A stretch of 64,000 bases of DNA from Macellibacteroides fermentans (GCF_013409575.1 NZ_JACCCY010000001.1:1050501-1114500), one strand, 5' to 3'. Shown: positions 17,445 through 27,574, numbered from the stretch's first letter. Made by a program: numbers and translations. The notes: generated from the letters alone by a model not told the origin.

Positions 17445-18704
17445 TTAATAGCCAGACTTGTCAATAGTTCTTTTCAGCTCATCCCATAAATCGAACTGAA
17501 TCACTTGAACAATATCAAAAACCATCAAACCATCAGACTGCATAAGGCAGATATATGCAGCATCTTCTATATTTTTATAATTTAAAGCATAAATACTCCC
17601 ATACATCTTACAATCTCCCTTAAGTAACCTTTTACCTCTTGCTAAGCCATATTCAATTGACTCAGCATCTTCCATGCCATATACCTTTTCCAGATAAGTC
17701 CCTATAATAAATGCATCCAAATGCTCTGCGAATCCAGTCTTTTTATAGTCTGATGAGGCCCACGAAGGATATTCCACAGACGGATCATACTTCTTGCTTG
17801 CCCAATTCTGCCCCTGCGCATACAATGCACCATACCACGAAGCAGCCCAGTATTCAAGCTGAACAGCCGGTTTATGCATCTTGATCTCTTCTTTTGCCTT
17901 CTTTACGAAATCATGAATAACCTTTGACCGGAACTCGAACCACTTTTTAGCGTACTTTCCAAAATGACGCTGACCATCTTTCCAATAAAAAATATCATCG
18001 GGAAAGTTAGTCACTCTTTCTCCTATATAAGCTTCAAACAATTTGCGCGACTCATCTGAAAAATCTGAATCGATACTCAGATAACGGCAATAGTCCAGTG
18101 CGTATCCATCAAAGTCGTAATTCGCAACCAGTTCGCGGATAAATTTCAAAGCAAACTCCTGCACTTCAGGCAATGCCGGATTCAGGAACGCAGCCACTTT
18201 AGATGGGTCATCCATTTCTTTCAGTATTCCTTTAGACGTATGCTGGATAGATGTTTTGCCGGCCCATGAGGCATCACGGTAAACCATCCCCTCCTTAGTG
18301 TCCGGTCGGCCGGCAGGGAAAATAGTAGTAGAAACCGTCACCTTCAGGTCCCGCTTCTTCGCTTCGTCAATAAAGAACTGCAAATAATCCCACGAAAGCG
18401 TACGAGAAAAGCCACTCATCTTAGTCAGCTCCGTCATAAAAGAGGTCTTTTTATATAATACATCCCCATATACAGGACGTACATCCACCACAATATGATT
18501 AAAACCTGTCATTTTGGTTTTATCCAGGTAATAACGAATCGAATCCTGGTTTGAAAAACGCTCAAAATTGGCTTCCGCATCAAACCACAGATATTTGGGT
18601 TTTTCCGTTGTTTTTTCAGGAATCGGAGGTACAACTGTTTTTTCAACCTCCGCTCCATTACAGGAAATACTCAGAAACAAACAAAAGATAAATAATAATT
18701 TCAT
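17445..18704 (-). CDS. Family-10-like glycosidase lipoprotein (GHL10/alpha-amylase-like barrel)
   Basis: A 419-residue lipoprotein with lipobox Cys16 (LFLSISC). The body resembles the GHL10 family of putative glycoside hydrolases: residues about 37-60 (YLWFDAEANFERFSNQDSI), a strand with NHIVVDVRPVYGDVLY, then FDGYALDYCRYLSIDSDFSD in the middle of the barrel, where acidic residues could be catalytic. It is the last gene of the susCD operon, 68 bp after the DUF4623-like gene, so it probably acts at the cell surface or in the periplasm on the glycan imported by this locus. The substrate is unknown. Confidence 0.8.
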   Translation of the reverse strand: MKLLFIFCLFLSISCNGAEVEKTVVPPIPEKTTEKPKYLWFDAEANFERFSNQDSIRYYLDKTKMTGFNHIVVDVRPVYGDVLYKKTSFMTELTKMSGFSRTLSWDYLQFFIDEAKKRDLKVTVSTTIFPAGRPDTKEGMVYRDASWAGKTSIQHTSKGILKEMDDPSKVAAFLNPALPEVQEFALKFIRELVANYDFDGYALDYCRYLSIDSDFSDESRKLFEAYIGERVTNFPDDIFYWKDGQRHFGKYAKKWFEFRSKVIHDFVKKAKEEIKMHKPAVQLEYWAASWYGALYAQGQNWASKKYDPSVEYPSWASSDYKKTGFAEHLDAFIIGTYLEKVYGMEDAESIEYGLARGKRLLKGDCKMYGSIYALNYKNIEDAAYICLMQSDGLMVFDIVQVIQFDLWDELKRTIDKSGY

Positions 18705-18772
18705 AATTCTGATAGCAGTTATTAAAAAGGGGACAGAAAAACAAATGCTCCGTCCCCATTTCTTGTTATTAA

Positions 18773-20224
18773 TTATTTACTTGAAGAACCCACATTCGTT
18801 AATTCATACGCCATAATACCCGTATTCGTATCAAGCATATATACCAACGCAGTTTTACCATCCCTCTGAATCTGTACTGTAATATCGCCAGTACCATTTG
18901 TATTGCCATTACTTTTAATCTCCCAGTTTTCACAAAACGGGTTAAGAATACTATATCTTTCCGCATTTTCACTTTTATTAGAAGAAATCAATGTCGGATC
19001 ATCCACACTAAATATCAACATACGGAGATCTCCCGGCCAGCTACACGAAGATGCTGCAAGATACCTCGCATGGTTAAATTCAAAATAACAGGCACCAGAA
19101 ACAGCCACTTTATTAAGGAAATTAGAATTAGCTGCATTTGTAACAAATTTATGCTCACCCGCATTATCATAATAAACCAGGCCTTGCGGACTACCCAGAC
19201 TTAAAGCAAAATAAGGAGTTTTACCCGTAGGCGAAGCAGCAATACCTTTTCCTCTCCACGTCCAGCTTACATTAGGAGCCTCAAACACATCCGGCATTTG
19301 CGTAGGTACACCATTAACCACCGGTATCCGTACAATTCTACTTTCCGCACCTCCATATCCATCCAAAGCTACCATTAGCTGAGCATCACCGTATGTGTCT
19401 CCGCAAATAGATAAAGAACGACCCATTCCCGTATTTTTGGTCGTTTGAATATCCGTTCCGGAAACCTGAAAAAATACTTCCGGCTCTTTGTCTAATCCAG
19501 AAGACCATCTGTAAATTTTAAAGATATCCGTTGTGTTGGCATTAATAAAGGACACGGCATGCAAGACGTCATTCTTATCAACAGCCAGTGCAAAAATATG
19601 CGACTTGTTACCAGCAGGTACAGGCACTGTTTTGTCCTTTTTCAAACCCGTACGTTTGTCATACACCAAAAAATCTTTCGTATCATTGTTTACAATAAGT
19701 TCGTCACCAACAACCACAAGCGAAGTCTGCGCATTAGTTACCCATCCCCCCAAGTCGGCTGCAGATTTAGTCCACAACTTATTATATCTGCCAAAGCCCT
19801 TTTCCAGTTCACCGTAAGGGATCTCATATATCTTAGTAACGATTACAACCTCCCGCTTCGTTACCCCGTCAGGAGCATAGACTGTAACACTTACCGGATC
19901 TGTCAAATCCTTCACGCCAGAAAGTCCCGGTACAACTTTGGCCCCTTTAAAAACAGAGCCCTGTATAACCCAATCCTGATAAGTGGGAGCCTTCTCGTCA
20001 GGGAAATAAGTCACATCAAAATAGATAGAGTCTTTATCTGCAGAGTACTTACCCTGGTAAATCTTTCCCACACCCACTCTTTGGGCGTAATCAAACTTTT
20101 GAATTTGAATTGCATTGAACAAATAATCCGTATTACTAAAGGCGACCTCGTCTTCAGCGCAGGAACTACAGAGTATTAGTAAGGCAAGTAACAAATTGTA
20201 TCCAATATTTTTATTAAATTTCAT
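18773..20224 (-). CDS. DUF4623/DUF5018-like surface lipoprotein
   Basis: 483 residues, lipobox Cys23 (LLILCSSCAEDE). The first 130 residues look like an Ig-like beta domain (SVTVYAPDGVTKREVVIVTKIYEIP), and the remainder has repeated short strands like a beta-propeller (LVVVGDELIVNNDTKDFLVYD, HIFALAVDKNDVLHAVSF). Proteins of this kind often sit after SusD in glycan loci and are thought to be surface glycan-binding or scaffold lipoproteins. That role is inferred from position. No catalytic motif is visible. Confidence 0.72.
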   Translation of the reverse strand: MKFNKNIGYNLLLALLILCSSCAEDEVAFSNTDYLFNAIQIQKFDYAQRVGVGKIYQGKYSADKDSIYFDVTYFPDEKAPTYQDWVIQGSVFKGAKVVPGLSGVKDLTDPVSVTVYAPDGVTKREVVIVTKIYEIPYGELEKGFGRYNKLWTKSAADLGGWVTNAQTSLVVVGDELIVNNDTKDFLVYDKRTGLKKDKTVPVPAGNKSHIFALAVDKNDVLHAVSFINANTTDIFKIYRWSSGLDKEPEVFFQVSGTDIQTTKNTGMGRSLSICGDTYGDAQLMVALDGYGGAESRIVRIPVVNGVPTQMPDVFEAPNVSWTWRGKGIAASPTGKTPYFALSLGSPQGLVYYDNAGEHKFVTNAANSNFLNKVAVSGACYFEFNHARYLAASSCSWPGDLRMLIFSVDDPTLISSNKSENAERYSILNPFCENWEIKSNGNTNGTGDITVQIQRDGKTALVYMLDTNTGIMAYELTNVGSSSK

Positions 20225-20250
20225 AACACAGTTCGTTTAAATTATATAAA

Positions 20251-21885
20251 TTACCACGGAATAGTTTGTTCGCAGGCTGAGTTATTATTGATCTCGGAAG
20301 ATGGAACAGGTATATAATAATACTTTTCCGGGAAATGTCTGTTCGAATCGTCGCACACCACTTTCGTATACGTTAAGGCTGTTCCGTTTCGAACAATTTT
20401 AATTCCATGCGCGCGCTGACCGTCAATCACCTCTTCCGCCTTTCGCCAACGTCTTAAGTCCCAATAGCGATGACCCTCAAAAGCCAGTTCCAGCATACGT
20501 TCATCCATCAGATAAGTCAAATACACATCCAGATTTGTGCCAGAATTACGAGGAGATAAGGCACCACCACGTGTACGAACCTTATTCATATACTCATAAG
20601 CCTTTGGCATATTACCTGACTGGGCATAAGCTTCCGACATATTTAACAGCACCTCAGCGTAGCGCAGTTCAATCCAATAAGCATCACTACCAGCCTGATC
20701 AAAATTAGTGTTTCCCTCTTGTAAGAATTTTTTCATAAAATATCCGGTAACACAAGCCGGTTTGTTGGATGAAAAATCGAAGTCAACATAACCATCCTTG
20801 CCACCTACGAAAGTTTCTATCGTCCGGTTGTTCCAACGAGCACCATTATATAAAACTGAAGCGTAGAAACGAGGCTCCCTATTTGTATAAGGATCCGCTT
20901 TATGAGCAGGATTATTCCAGTTGAAATCTACGTATGTATCCCCCTCTTTGATCTGATATTTACCAACCAGCTCCTCTGTAGGGCAAGCCCAGCCTCCCCG
21001 GTCTGCCATATCTCCGGTTGGACGAAATTTCCTGTCGTGAAAATGCACATAACTCGGGGAATCAAAAGCGACTGTCAGAATCAGCTCCTTATTTGTAATA
21101 TTCTTGAAGACCGAATTATAATCGGCCGACAATTCATACACTTTCAGAGCCTCCAAAGCGTTACCTGCAGCAATAACTTTATCGTATTGTTTAGCATATA
21201 AAGCACAACGCGTTAGTAGTGCATATACGGCTCCCTGGGTAATTCTACCCGTATTTTTGCTATCCCATTGAATTTTTGCAGCCAATTCCGGAGCGATTGC
21301 TTCCAATTCACTAATCACAAAATTCCACGAATCAGCTTCGGACAATCTGGCTCTTGAAACATCCTTTTCATTATCCAAACCTCCATCAACACCCGAATTA
21401 TGTAATCTTGCGATCACCCCACCATGATTACGAATCATTTTATAATACAGAAAAGCACGAAGGAAACGGACCTCAGCTTTACGTACTTTTACAAATTCGG
21501 GATCCAGATGAGCAGTTTTAGAATCCACATCATACAAAAACTCATTCAACCGTTTAATTCGCTCGTAATTCCCCCACGTACTCAAAGCCCCATTGGCGGG
21601 AGTAATAAAATTTTCCTGTTGTAGAATTTTATTTTGATTGGTACTACTATTCAGATTTGAAATACTGTATTTCAAAATATCGGAGTATCCATCCGAAAAC
21701 ATATCTGTATAAATTTCGGCATTATCACGCAGTGCCGCATAAAGGCCTTTTACGTAAAGATCCAGGTATTCCTCGTTTTGCCAGGCAACAGCATCCGAAT
21801 ACTGATCACGGGGATCCACTTCCAAATTACAGGAAGAAATACATAAAGAAACCAGAAAAGCATATAGTATTTTTTTCATCTTCAT
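20251..21885 (-). CDS. SusD/RagB family nutrient-binding outer membrane lipoprotein
   Basis: 544 residues, lipobox Cys19 (LCISSCNLEVDPRDQ). It shows the alpha-helical SusD fold: VRKAEVRFLRAFLYYKMIRNHGGV (TPR part), ELRYAEVLLNMSEAYAQSGN, and the C-terminal signature LMDERMLELAFEGHRYWDLRRW. SusD acts as the lid of the SusC barrel and captures the ligand. It starts 5 bp after the SusC stop, as expected of a SusCD pair. Confidence 0.96.
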   Translation of the reverse strand: MKMKKILYAFLVSLCISSCNLEVDPRDQYSDAVAWQNEEYLDLYVKGLYAALRDNAEIYTDMFSDGYSDILKYSISNLNSSTNQNKILQQENFITPANGALSTWGNYERIKRLNEFLYDVDSKTAHLDPEFVKVRKAEVRFLRAFLYYKMIRNHGGVIARLHNSGVDGGLDNEKDVSRARLSEADSWNFVISELEAIAPELAAKIQWDSKNTGRITQGAVYALLTRCALYAKQYDKVIAAGNALEALKVYELSADYNSVFKNITNKELILTVAFDSPSYVHFHDRKFRPTGDMADRGGWACPTEELVGKYQIKEGDTYVDFNWNNPAHKADPYTNREPRFYASVLYNGARWNNRTIETFVGGKDGYVDFDFSSNKPACVTGYFMKKFLQEGNTNFDQAGSDAYWIELRYAEVLLNMSEAYAQSGNMPKAYEYMNKVRTRGGALSPRNSGTNLDVYLTYLMDERMLELAFEGHRYWDLRRWRKAEEVIDGQRAHGIKIVRNGTALTYTKVVCDDSNRHFPEKYYYIPVPSSEINNNSACEQTIPW

Positions 21886-21890
21886 CCCAT

Positions 21891-24800
21891 TTAAAAAGTT
21901 AAATCTATACCTACACTGTACGTACGTTGCTGCGGATAGTACCCATTGGTGTTGCTTGGCATTTCCGGATCCATAAAGTCAAGACCGTCTAATGTAAACA
22001 AATTTGTTCCCGCCACGTAAACTCTCATATTCTGAGCATGCAACCGGCTAATCACCTTCTTAGGCAACGAATAGCCAATCTGCGCATTTTTCAGACGCAG
22101 ATATGAACCATCCACAACCCACCAGTCGCTTGTCCAACCATTGTTTCCATTCCACGCCTGTCCCAATCTCGGGTACTTTGCATTCGTATTCTCTGGCGTC
22201 CACGAACCTTCCACCAAATAATACGGAGAGTTTCCTCCACCATAAAAAGCACGGGCAAACTCTGTCTGATCCATAACACCGTTCGGATACAAACCGCTAG
22301 TAATTACATCGCAGAATGCAGCTCCCTGAAATTGCAAACCAATGTCAAACCCTTTCCATGTAGCCTCAGCATTCAGAGAAAACATCATCTCCGGAGTATG
22401 CGATCCGGCAATACGGATCTGGTCGTCCAAATCAATCTTCCCATCGCCATTAATATCTTCGTACATTAAATCACCCAAACGTTGAACGCCTCCCGGACCA
22501 GAAGGGCGATTTTGCAACTGTTCTTCCGTCTGATACAGACCCAACGCATGAAAACCATAAACACCACCAATTGGCTTGCCGATAATATTCTTCCACATTG
22601 GTATATTTGCATTCTGAGCTCTGGACAACACTTTATTTCGGGCCCATGTAATATTTCCGTTAACCGAATAAAAGACATCTCCAACTTTATTCCGGTGTCC
22701 CAAAACCAATTCCACACCTCGGGCATCCACAGCTCCCGAGTTACGTATTGTAGGATAATTATTGGAGATAGACGGAGGATATAACCCTTCCACTTTTTCC
22801 AATATATCATGCGTATACTTATAGAATACATCCACATCGGCAGACAACAAACCATTCCACGCAACAAATTCCATTCCCACATTTACAGTTCTTGTTTTTT
22901 CCCAGGTAAGGTTGTATGATGGAACCGAGTTTGTAGTATACAAAACATATGTAGCATCAGGAACACTTCCAAAGGCATATGAAGGCGAGCCAGTAAGGGA
23001 GAAAAATCGTTTATACAAGAAATCACTGATATTATCGCGTCCCAATTCCCCTATGGAAGCTCTGATCTTGAATTTATCCACCTTCGGAAAAGCATCCTTA
23101 AAGAAAGACTCTTCAGACATTACCCATCCAGCCGAAAAAGATGGAAAAAAACCCCAGCGATAATCTTCATGGAATTTATAAGATCCATCATAGCGGAACG
23201 AAAATTCGGCCAGATACCTTTTGTTATAAGAATAATTCAAGCGACCTACATAACCGGCAGTTTTTGTATTGCTGCTCCCCCCCTTTACACTATTAGGGGT
23301 ATCCTCCTGTGCGAAAGGAAGCTCGGGAATAGCATCAAGTAAAAAATTCCTCCGGGAAGCCTGGAAACTACGTCCTCTGGTTTCTCGATATTCATACAGA
23401 AATAAAACGCCCAAGTCGTGTGCGCCAAATGTATTTGCATATTCAACCGAAGGTCTCGACATTAACATCTGTCCGCTCGACGAAGATTGAAATAAAGACG
23501 AGGTCCCTGTTCCATCCGCTTGTGTTGTTGCATAAGTACCAGTAGCCGGATCATATTTAGCAACATTATACTTATTCAGAAATGTTTTGGTTTCCGTGTA
23601 GTTTTTATCAAAGCTAAAGAACATCTTTGCCTTTAGTCCTTTGATAAACGGAACCTTATATTCCAAAGAAGCAGAGCTTTCAAACACAGAACGATCATTT
23701 TGCGAAAATCCGCTGTCATTTACGCCGGCTAAAGGATTCCAGGTACTTGCACCTTCACCTGTAGCTGTTGGCAAACCATTATACTCTTTGGGTATAACAG
23801 GCAGAACGCGGATAGCCTGGGTAATAGGATTATATTCATTGTTAGGTGCAATATTAAATCCCGGATTATCCCTGTCTTCATTACGACCAGCCATATCAAC
23901 CGAAAACCTAAGCTCGTTTGTTATTTGTACATCCATATTCGAACGCAGGTTATATCGTTTAAAAGAAGAATTAGGAATAATACCCTCCTGATCCATCATA
24001 CCACCACTAACAAAATACTGGAATTTATCCGTTCCACCGATAATTGAAATATTATGCTGCTGCGTACCACCAAAGTCTTTAAACAATGCTCCGGTCCAGT
24101 CAGTATTACCAAGTACTCCATCCGGATCACCATTCTGTATCTTACTTATTTCCTCATCGGAAAAATATCCTTCATTGCCATCCAGTTCTCTGGCTTTATT
24201 ATGCCATTTCGCATAATCAACACCATTTAAGAACTTCGGAAAGCGGGTATTTGTAGAAAATGTATACGAGCCACTATACTTTATACTTGATTTTCCGTCG
24301 GTACTACCTCGTTTTGTCTTCACAAGAATCACGCCATGCGCAGCACGCACTCCGTATACCGAAGCAGAAGCGGCATCCTTCAAGATACTGATACTCTCCA
24401 CATCATTCGGATCTATCGTATTAAAGCTTCGCTCCACTCCATCTACTAATAGAAGAGGAGACGAATCGTTAAATGTACCGGCTCCACGAATAACCATACT
24501 GGATTGGTCGGAACCCGGCTGACCGGAATTTTGGGTAGAAATCAAACCGGGCAGTTTTCCTGCCAGCATATTGGTAACACTGGTCATAGGTGCTTTTACC
24601 AAATCCTTTGCAGAAATCTGGGCAATGGAACCTGTTACGTTCAATTTCTTTTGCGTACCGTATCCAACAACCACTACCTCATCCAGCCCTCTTACATCCT
24701 CTTTAATAGTAACATTAATAATCGGGGCAGATCCAACACGTACTTCCTGCGGTACATAGCCAATAAATGTAAATTGCAACGCATCTCCGTTACCTGCATT

Positions 24801-25298
24801 TAATTCGTATCTACCGTCCAAATCAGTAGTTGTTCCGGTAGAAGAACCCTTAACAAACACATTCGCGCCAATTACAGCCTCCCCAAATTCATCGATAACC
24901 CTACCTGTCACTTTACGTTTTGATTCCTGGGGTCCCAAATTCCCTCCGCTTTTAAGGATTACCAATGTTTTATTAGTAACCTGGTAGGTTAAACCACGCG
25001 GGCTCAACACCTGTTCCAGCACAGAGCTTACAGGTTTGTTTTTCACATTCAGCGAAATATCTTTTACTTCGGAAATTACAACATCCCGGTAAATAATTGT
25101 AAAAGACGATTGCTTCTCCATTTGCTTAAAAAACTCTTTCAGGGTAGCTCCTTTAAGGTTAATCGTCACATTTTGAGAAAGATCCTGACCGTATACCTCG
25201 GTACAGAAAAAAAATATTTGCGATAAACATATTATTTTTAGCAAATATTTAAAAAGTATATTATGCATATTGATATTAAATACTAATTTTACATTCAT
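21891..25298 (-). CDS. SusC/RagA TonB-linked outer membrane receptor with STN domain
   Basis: Full length (1,135 residues from 25298; a start at MHNILFKYLL, codon 11, gives a cleaner signal peptide ending EVYGQ). An STN domain (about 40-100, VTINLKGATLKEFFKQMEKQ) would signal to FecR. A carboxypeptidase-regulatory-like domain (about 128-205) precedes the plug (LDEVVVVGYGTQKKLNVTGS), which includes DDAASASVYG-type residues near ISILKDAASASVYGVRAAHG. The barrel ends TYSVGIDLTF. It lies between FecR and SusD on the same strand. The presence of STN with FecR implies induction by its own substrate. Confidence 0.96.
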   Translation of the reverse strand: MNVKLVFNINMHNILFKYLLKIICLSQIFFFCTEVYGQDLSQNVTINLKGATLKEFFKQMEKQSSFTIIYRDVVISEVKDISLNVKNKPVSSVLEQVLSPRGLTYQVTNKTLVILKSGGNLGPQESKRKVTGRVIDEFGEAVIGANVFVKGSSTGTTTDLDGRYELNAGNGDALQFTFIGYVPQEVRVGSAPIINVTIKEDVRGLDEVVVVGYGTQKKLNVTGSIAQISAKDLVKAPMTSVTNMLAGKLPGLISTQNSGQPGSDQSSMVIRGAGTFNDSSPLLLVDGVERSFNTIDPNDVESISILKDAASASVYGVRAAHGVILVKTKRGSTDGKSSIKYSGSYTFSTNTRFPKFLNGVDYAKWHNKARELDGNEGYFSDEEISKIQNGDPDGVLGNTDWTGALFKDFGGTQQHNISIIGGTDKFQYFVSGGMMDQEGIIPNSSFKRYNLRSNMDVQITNELRFSVDMAGRNEDRDNPGFNIAPNNEYNPITQAIRVLPVIPKEYNGLPTATGEGASTWNPLAGVNDSGFSQNDRSVFESSASLEYKVPFIKGLKAKMFFSFDKNYTETKTFLNKYNVAKYDPATGTYATTQADGTGTSSLFQSSSSGQMLMSRPSVEYANTFGAHDLGVLFLYEYRETRGRSFQASRRNFLLDAIPELPFAQEDTPNSVKGGSSNTKTAGYVGRLNYSYNKRYLAEFSFRYDGSYKFHEDYRWGFFPSFSAGWVMSEESFFKDAFPKVDKFKIRASIGELGRDNISDFLYKRFFSLTGSPSYAFGSVPDATYVLYTTNSVPSYNLTWEKTRTVNVGMEFVAWNGLLSADVDVFYKYTHDILEKVEGLYPPSISNNYPTIRNSGAVDARGVELVLGHRNKVGDVFYSVNGNITWARNKVLSRAQNANIPMWKNIIGKPIGGVYGFHALGLYQTEEQLQNRPSGPGGVQRLGDLMYEDINGDGKIDLDDQIRIAGSHTPEMMFSLNAEATWKGFDIGLQFQGAAFCDVITSGLYPNGVMDQTEFARAFYGGGNSPYYLVEGSWTPENTNAKYPRLGQAWNGNNGWTSDWWVVDGSYLRLKNAQIGYSLPKKVISRLHAQNMRVYVAGTNLFTLDGLDFMDPEMPSNTNGYYPQQRTYSVGIDLTF

Positions 25299-25449
25299 AA
25301 AATCTTTTTAGATAAAGGTTTAACTACTTAGCTTGTACAAGGATCACAAGTACGAACTTTTTAGATTTTGAGTCAAGGAATCTTCCACATTCTTTGGCTC
25401 ATTTTCATTTATATTGCATCATTATATATTTTACATAGGCAGAACGATT

Positions 25450-26439
25450 TTAAGGTTTACACTTTTTTATGACAACATCATCTCCATGAATTGAATAATC
25501 CACATTATACTGTATTTTGAGAGCCTCCAGCACATACATAAGCTGTTCGCCATTAAAACTTCCCGATATTATATCCCGGGCAATTTCCGGACATTGCAAA
25601 TCAATGGTAATTCCATACCAGCGTTCAATCTTATCAATCACCCTCTCCAACGGCTCCGATTCAAACACTAAACGGTCCTGCATCCACGCTGTTTCATACC
25701 CATTGTTCGTAGGCTCAATCTGTATTGTTTTAGTTTTTGTGTTATAAATGGCTTTTTGCGAAGGTTTCAATTGATATGCATGGGGCAGATTTTTGCCATA
25801 AAGCATAATACTGCCTTCCAACAGAGACGTTTCAATAAAGCTATCCTCTCCATACGACGACACGTTAAAGCTTGTTCCGAGCACTTCTATATTCAGCTCT
25901 CCTACCTGCACAATAAAAGGCTTTGATTTATCCTTTGTAACCTCAAAAAAGGCTTCGCCGGTAAGTATAACATTTCGCCTGCCGGGATCAGAAAAATCAT
26001 AGACAAGCGAACTTGCCGAATTTAATTTTACCGCCGAACCATCGGGCAAAATCAATTGAGCCTTATCTCCGCTTTTCACCTCAACAACAAAAGGTCTTCG
26101 GTCTGGGGTATCGTGATAAGCAAATTGCCAAACGCCAAGCGAAACCAACAGGATTACCGATGCGGCAATTCCTCGTTTAAGCCACAACAACTGTCGGGTA
26201 CGTTTTATTTCATCCTCTATGTAAAAAGAAAGATTCTGCTTTACCTGCGTTTTCGCCTGCTGATTCATTAATGGCAGCGAGTGATTTTCGTCCCAGGCAG
26301 TTTCCATTACATCCTTTAAGTCATTGTCGGGCATTTTATTCAGATTGTGTTTTAACTCTCTGAATTCATCCAGACTAAGCTTTCGAAACAAAAAGCGGAA
26401 ATATAAAGAATTAATAAAATTGTTCATAAACAGTATCAT
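25450..26439 (-). CDS. FecR-family anti-sigma factor
   Basis: 329 residues (a start at the ATG at 26427, codon 5, is equally possible). The N-terminal sigma-binding part is RKLSLDEFRELKHNLNK. A membrane segment lies at about 87-107 (RGIAASVILLVSLGVWQFAY). The periplasmic FecR domain includes LPDGSAVKLNSASSLVYDFS, GEAFFEV and IEVLGTSFNV, and the tail (LERVIDKIERWYGITI) is like that of the FecR at 1967-2968. It heads the susCD operon but has no adjacent sigma gene. The sigma gene at 16868-17440 is the only candidate nearby. Confidence 0.93.
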   Translation of the reverse strand: MILFMNNFINSLYFRFLFRKLSLDEFRELKHNLNKMPDNDLKDVMETAWDENHSLPLMNQQAKTQVKQNLSFYIEDEIKRTRQLLWLKRGIAASVILLVSLGVWQFAYHDTPDRRPFVVEVKSGDKAQLILPDGSAVKLNSASSLVYDFSDPGRRNVILTGEAFFEVTKDKSKPFIVQVGELNIEVLGTSFNVSSYGEDSFIETSLLEGSIMLYGKNLPHAYQLKPSQKAIYNTKTKTIQIEPTNNGYETAWMQDRLVFESEPLERVIDKIERWYGITIDLQCPEIARDIISGSFNGEQLMYVLEALKIQYNVDYSIHGDDVVIKKCKP

Positions 26440-26553
26440 TTATAAGTAACACGCAATACAATCAAAAAAGTACCAGCTAACTATACATGTTATAAAACAC
26501 AAAAATTAATAGCATAAGGTTTAAAGCCAAAAAAACATCTTACTTTCAATTTA

Positions 26554-26585
26554 ATTGCACATTCAATTTCAGAATAATACTTTTG
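26554..26585 (+). promoter_or_regulatory. Promoter of the DUF2293 gene
   Basis: ATTG at 26554-26557 (one base off TTTG), 20 bp, then TACTTTTG at 26578-26585. The ATG at 26606 follows by 20 bp. A TTG at 26555 that could extend the frame is inside the -33 box. Confidence 0.55.
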
Positions 26586-26605
26586 CATTTAAAAAAAATT
26601 CAGAT

Positions 26606-27295
26606 ATGATGAACGGGCAATTGCGTATTGTAACCCTTGCAGCAAACGGCAATTTACTGGACGAAAAAGGCCAGCTCGTTACACCACCCCTTGGTTGGAT
26701 CTTTCTTCCTGCGGGAGATGCCGGAGTAACCAGAAAAGTAAGTGCAACAGGAATCTTCTGGCGGGTTCAGGTAAAAATGGGAAGACGAATCATTTCCAAA
26801 GGGCTTTGGGCACCTAAAGATACCATCGAACAAGCCAAACTTGAGATGAAGCATCTCCGCGAAACCGAGACCTTTCACAAAAAAGCCGAAGCATCCAAGC
26901 TTCGCCGTGAAAAAATTCAAACGGCCTATGTGGATGATTTTTGCAAACAAGTAAGATCCTTTCTCAACTTTCATCCATGCTATGCAGAGCAGGAAGCAAA
27001 GATTGCCCGGTTGGTAACCCTCCATGCCACACCCGTAGGAAGTGGAACCGTAGCCCGAACATCTACCATTCCGGTCGAAGAACGGGCAGCAAAAGCAGTT
27101 ATCGCCTGGATGCGCCATAAAACCACGGCTTACGATCAAATGCCGATTGCACGTATTAAAGGAGAACGCCGCCGCATACGCAATGTATTGGCCCAGCTAT
27201 CGATGGAATTGCTTGATTCTTACCGCAAAGGAAACCCAATCAGTCCGGATTGCCCTCTTATGGCCTCCCTTAAATTACAACACTTAAACGTGTAA
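26606..27295 (+). CDS. DUF2293 domain protein
   Basis: 229 residues from the ATG at 26606. The C-terminal 100 residues match the DUF2293 family: ATPVGSGTVARTSTIP, then VEERAAKAVIAWMRHKTTAYD, then IARIKGERRRIRNVLAQ. The first 70 residues (LPAGDAGVTRKVSATGIFWRVQ) may form a small beta domain, and the middle is basic and helical. The function of the family is not established; the basic RIKGERRR stretch suggests nucleic-acid contact. There is no signal peptide. It is a single gene with its own promoter. Confidence 0.75.
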   Translation: MMNGQLRIVTLAANGNLLDEKGQLVTPPLGWIFLPAGDAGVTRKVSATGIFWRVQVKMGRRIISKGLWAPKDTIEQAKLEMKHLRETETFHKKAEASKLRREKIQTAYVDDFCKQVRSFLNFHPCYAEQEAKIARLVTLHATPVGSGTVARTSTIPVEERAAKAVIAWMRHKTTAYDQMPIARIKGERRRIRNVLAQLSMELLDSYRKGNPISPDCPLMASLKLQHLNV

Positions 27296-27322
27296 AATAT
27301 GGCACTTTTGGAATGATTTAAG

Positions 27323-27362
27323 AATATATTTCATTACATTTGCATCAAAGAGGTAATATATT
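27323..27362 (+). promoter_or_regulatory. hipBST promoter with paired AATATATT sites
   Basis: TACATTTG (27335-27342) is a good -7 element, 26 bp before the hipB ATG. The self-complementary octamer AATATATT occurs on each side of it (27323-27330 and 27355-27362), with centres 32 bp apart, about three helical turns. These are candidate HipB operators for autoregulation; this is inferred from position and symmetry. Confidence 0.5.
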
Positions 27363-27367
27363 GCACT

Positions 27368-27574
27368 ATGAAGCTGTATGAAACAATAAAAGAGAGGCGT
27401 GTATTGTTGGGGTTAACTCAGCAGGACTTAGCAGATATCTCGGGCGTAGGGCTGCGTACCATTAAATTGGTGGAATCATTAAAGGGAAACCCCTCCATTG
27501 ATGTTCTTTCCAGGCTTGGAGATGCACTAGGTCTGGAGCTGGTATTTAGAATTCGGCAAACAGATAAATTATGA
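27368..27574 (+). CDS. hipB: HipB-like helix-turn-helix antitoxin
   Basis: A 68-residue XRE-type DNA-binding protein. The helix-turn-helix is LTQQDLADISGVGLRTIKLVES, and the C-terminal strand (LELVFRIRQ) is typical of HipB dimerisation. It is the first gene of a three-gene operon. Its stop overlaps the start of the next gene by 4 nt (ATGA), so translation is coupled. Family knowledge: HipB represses the operon and helps hold the kinase inactive. Confidence 0.9.
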   Translation: MKLYETIKERRVLLGLTQQDLADISGVGLRTIKLVESLKGNPSIDVLSRLGDALGLELVFRIRQTDKL

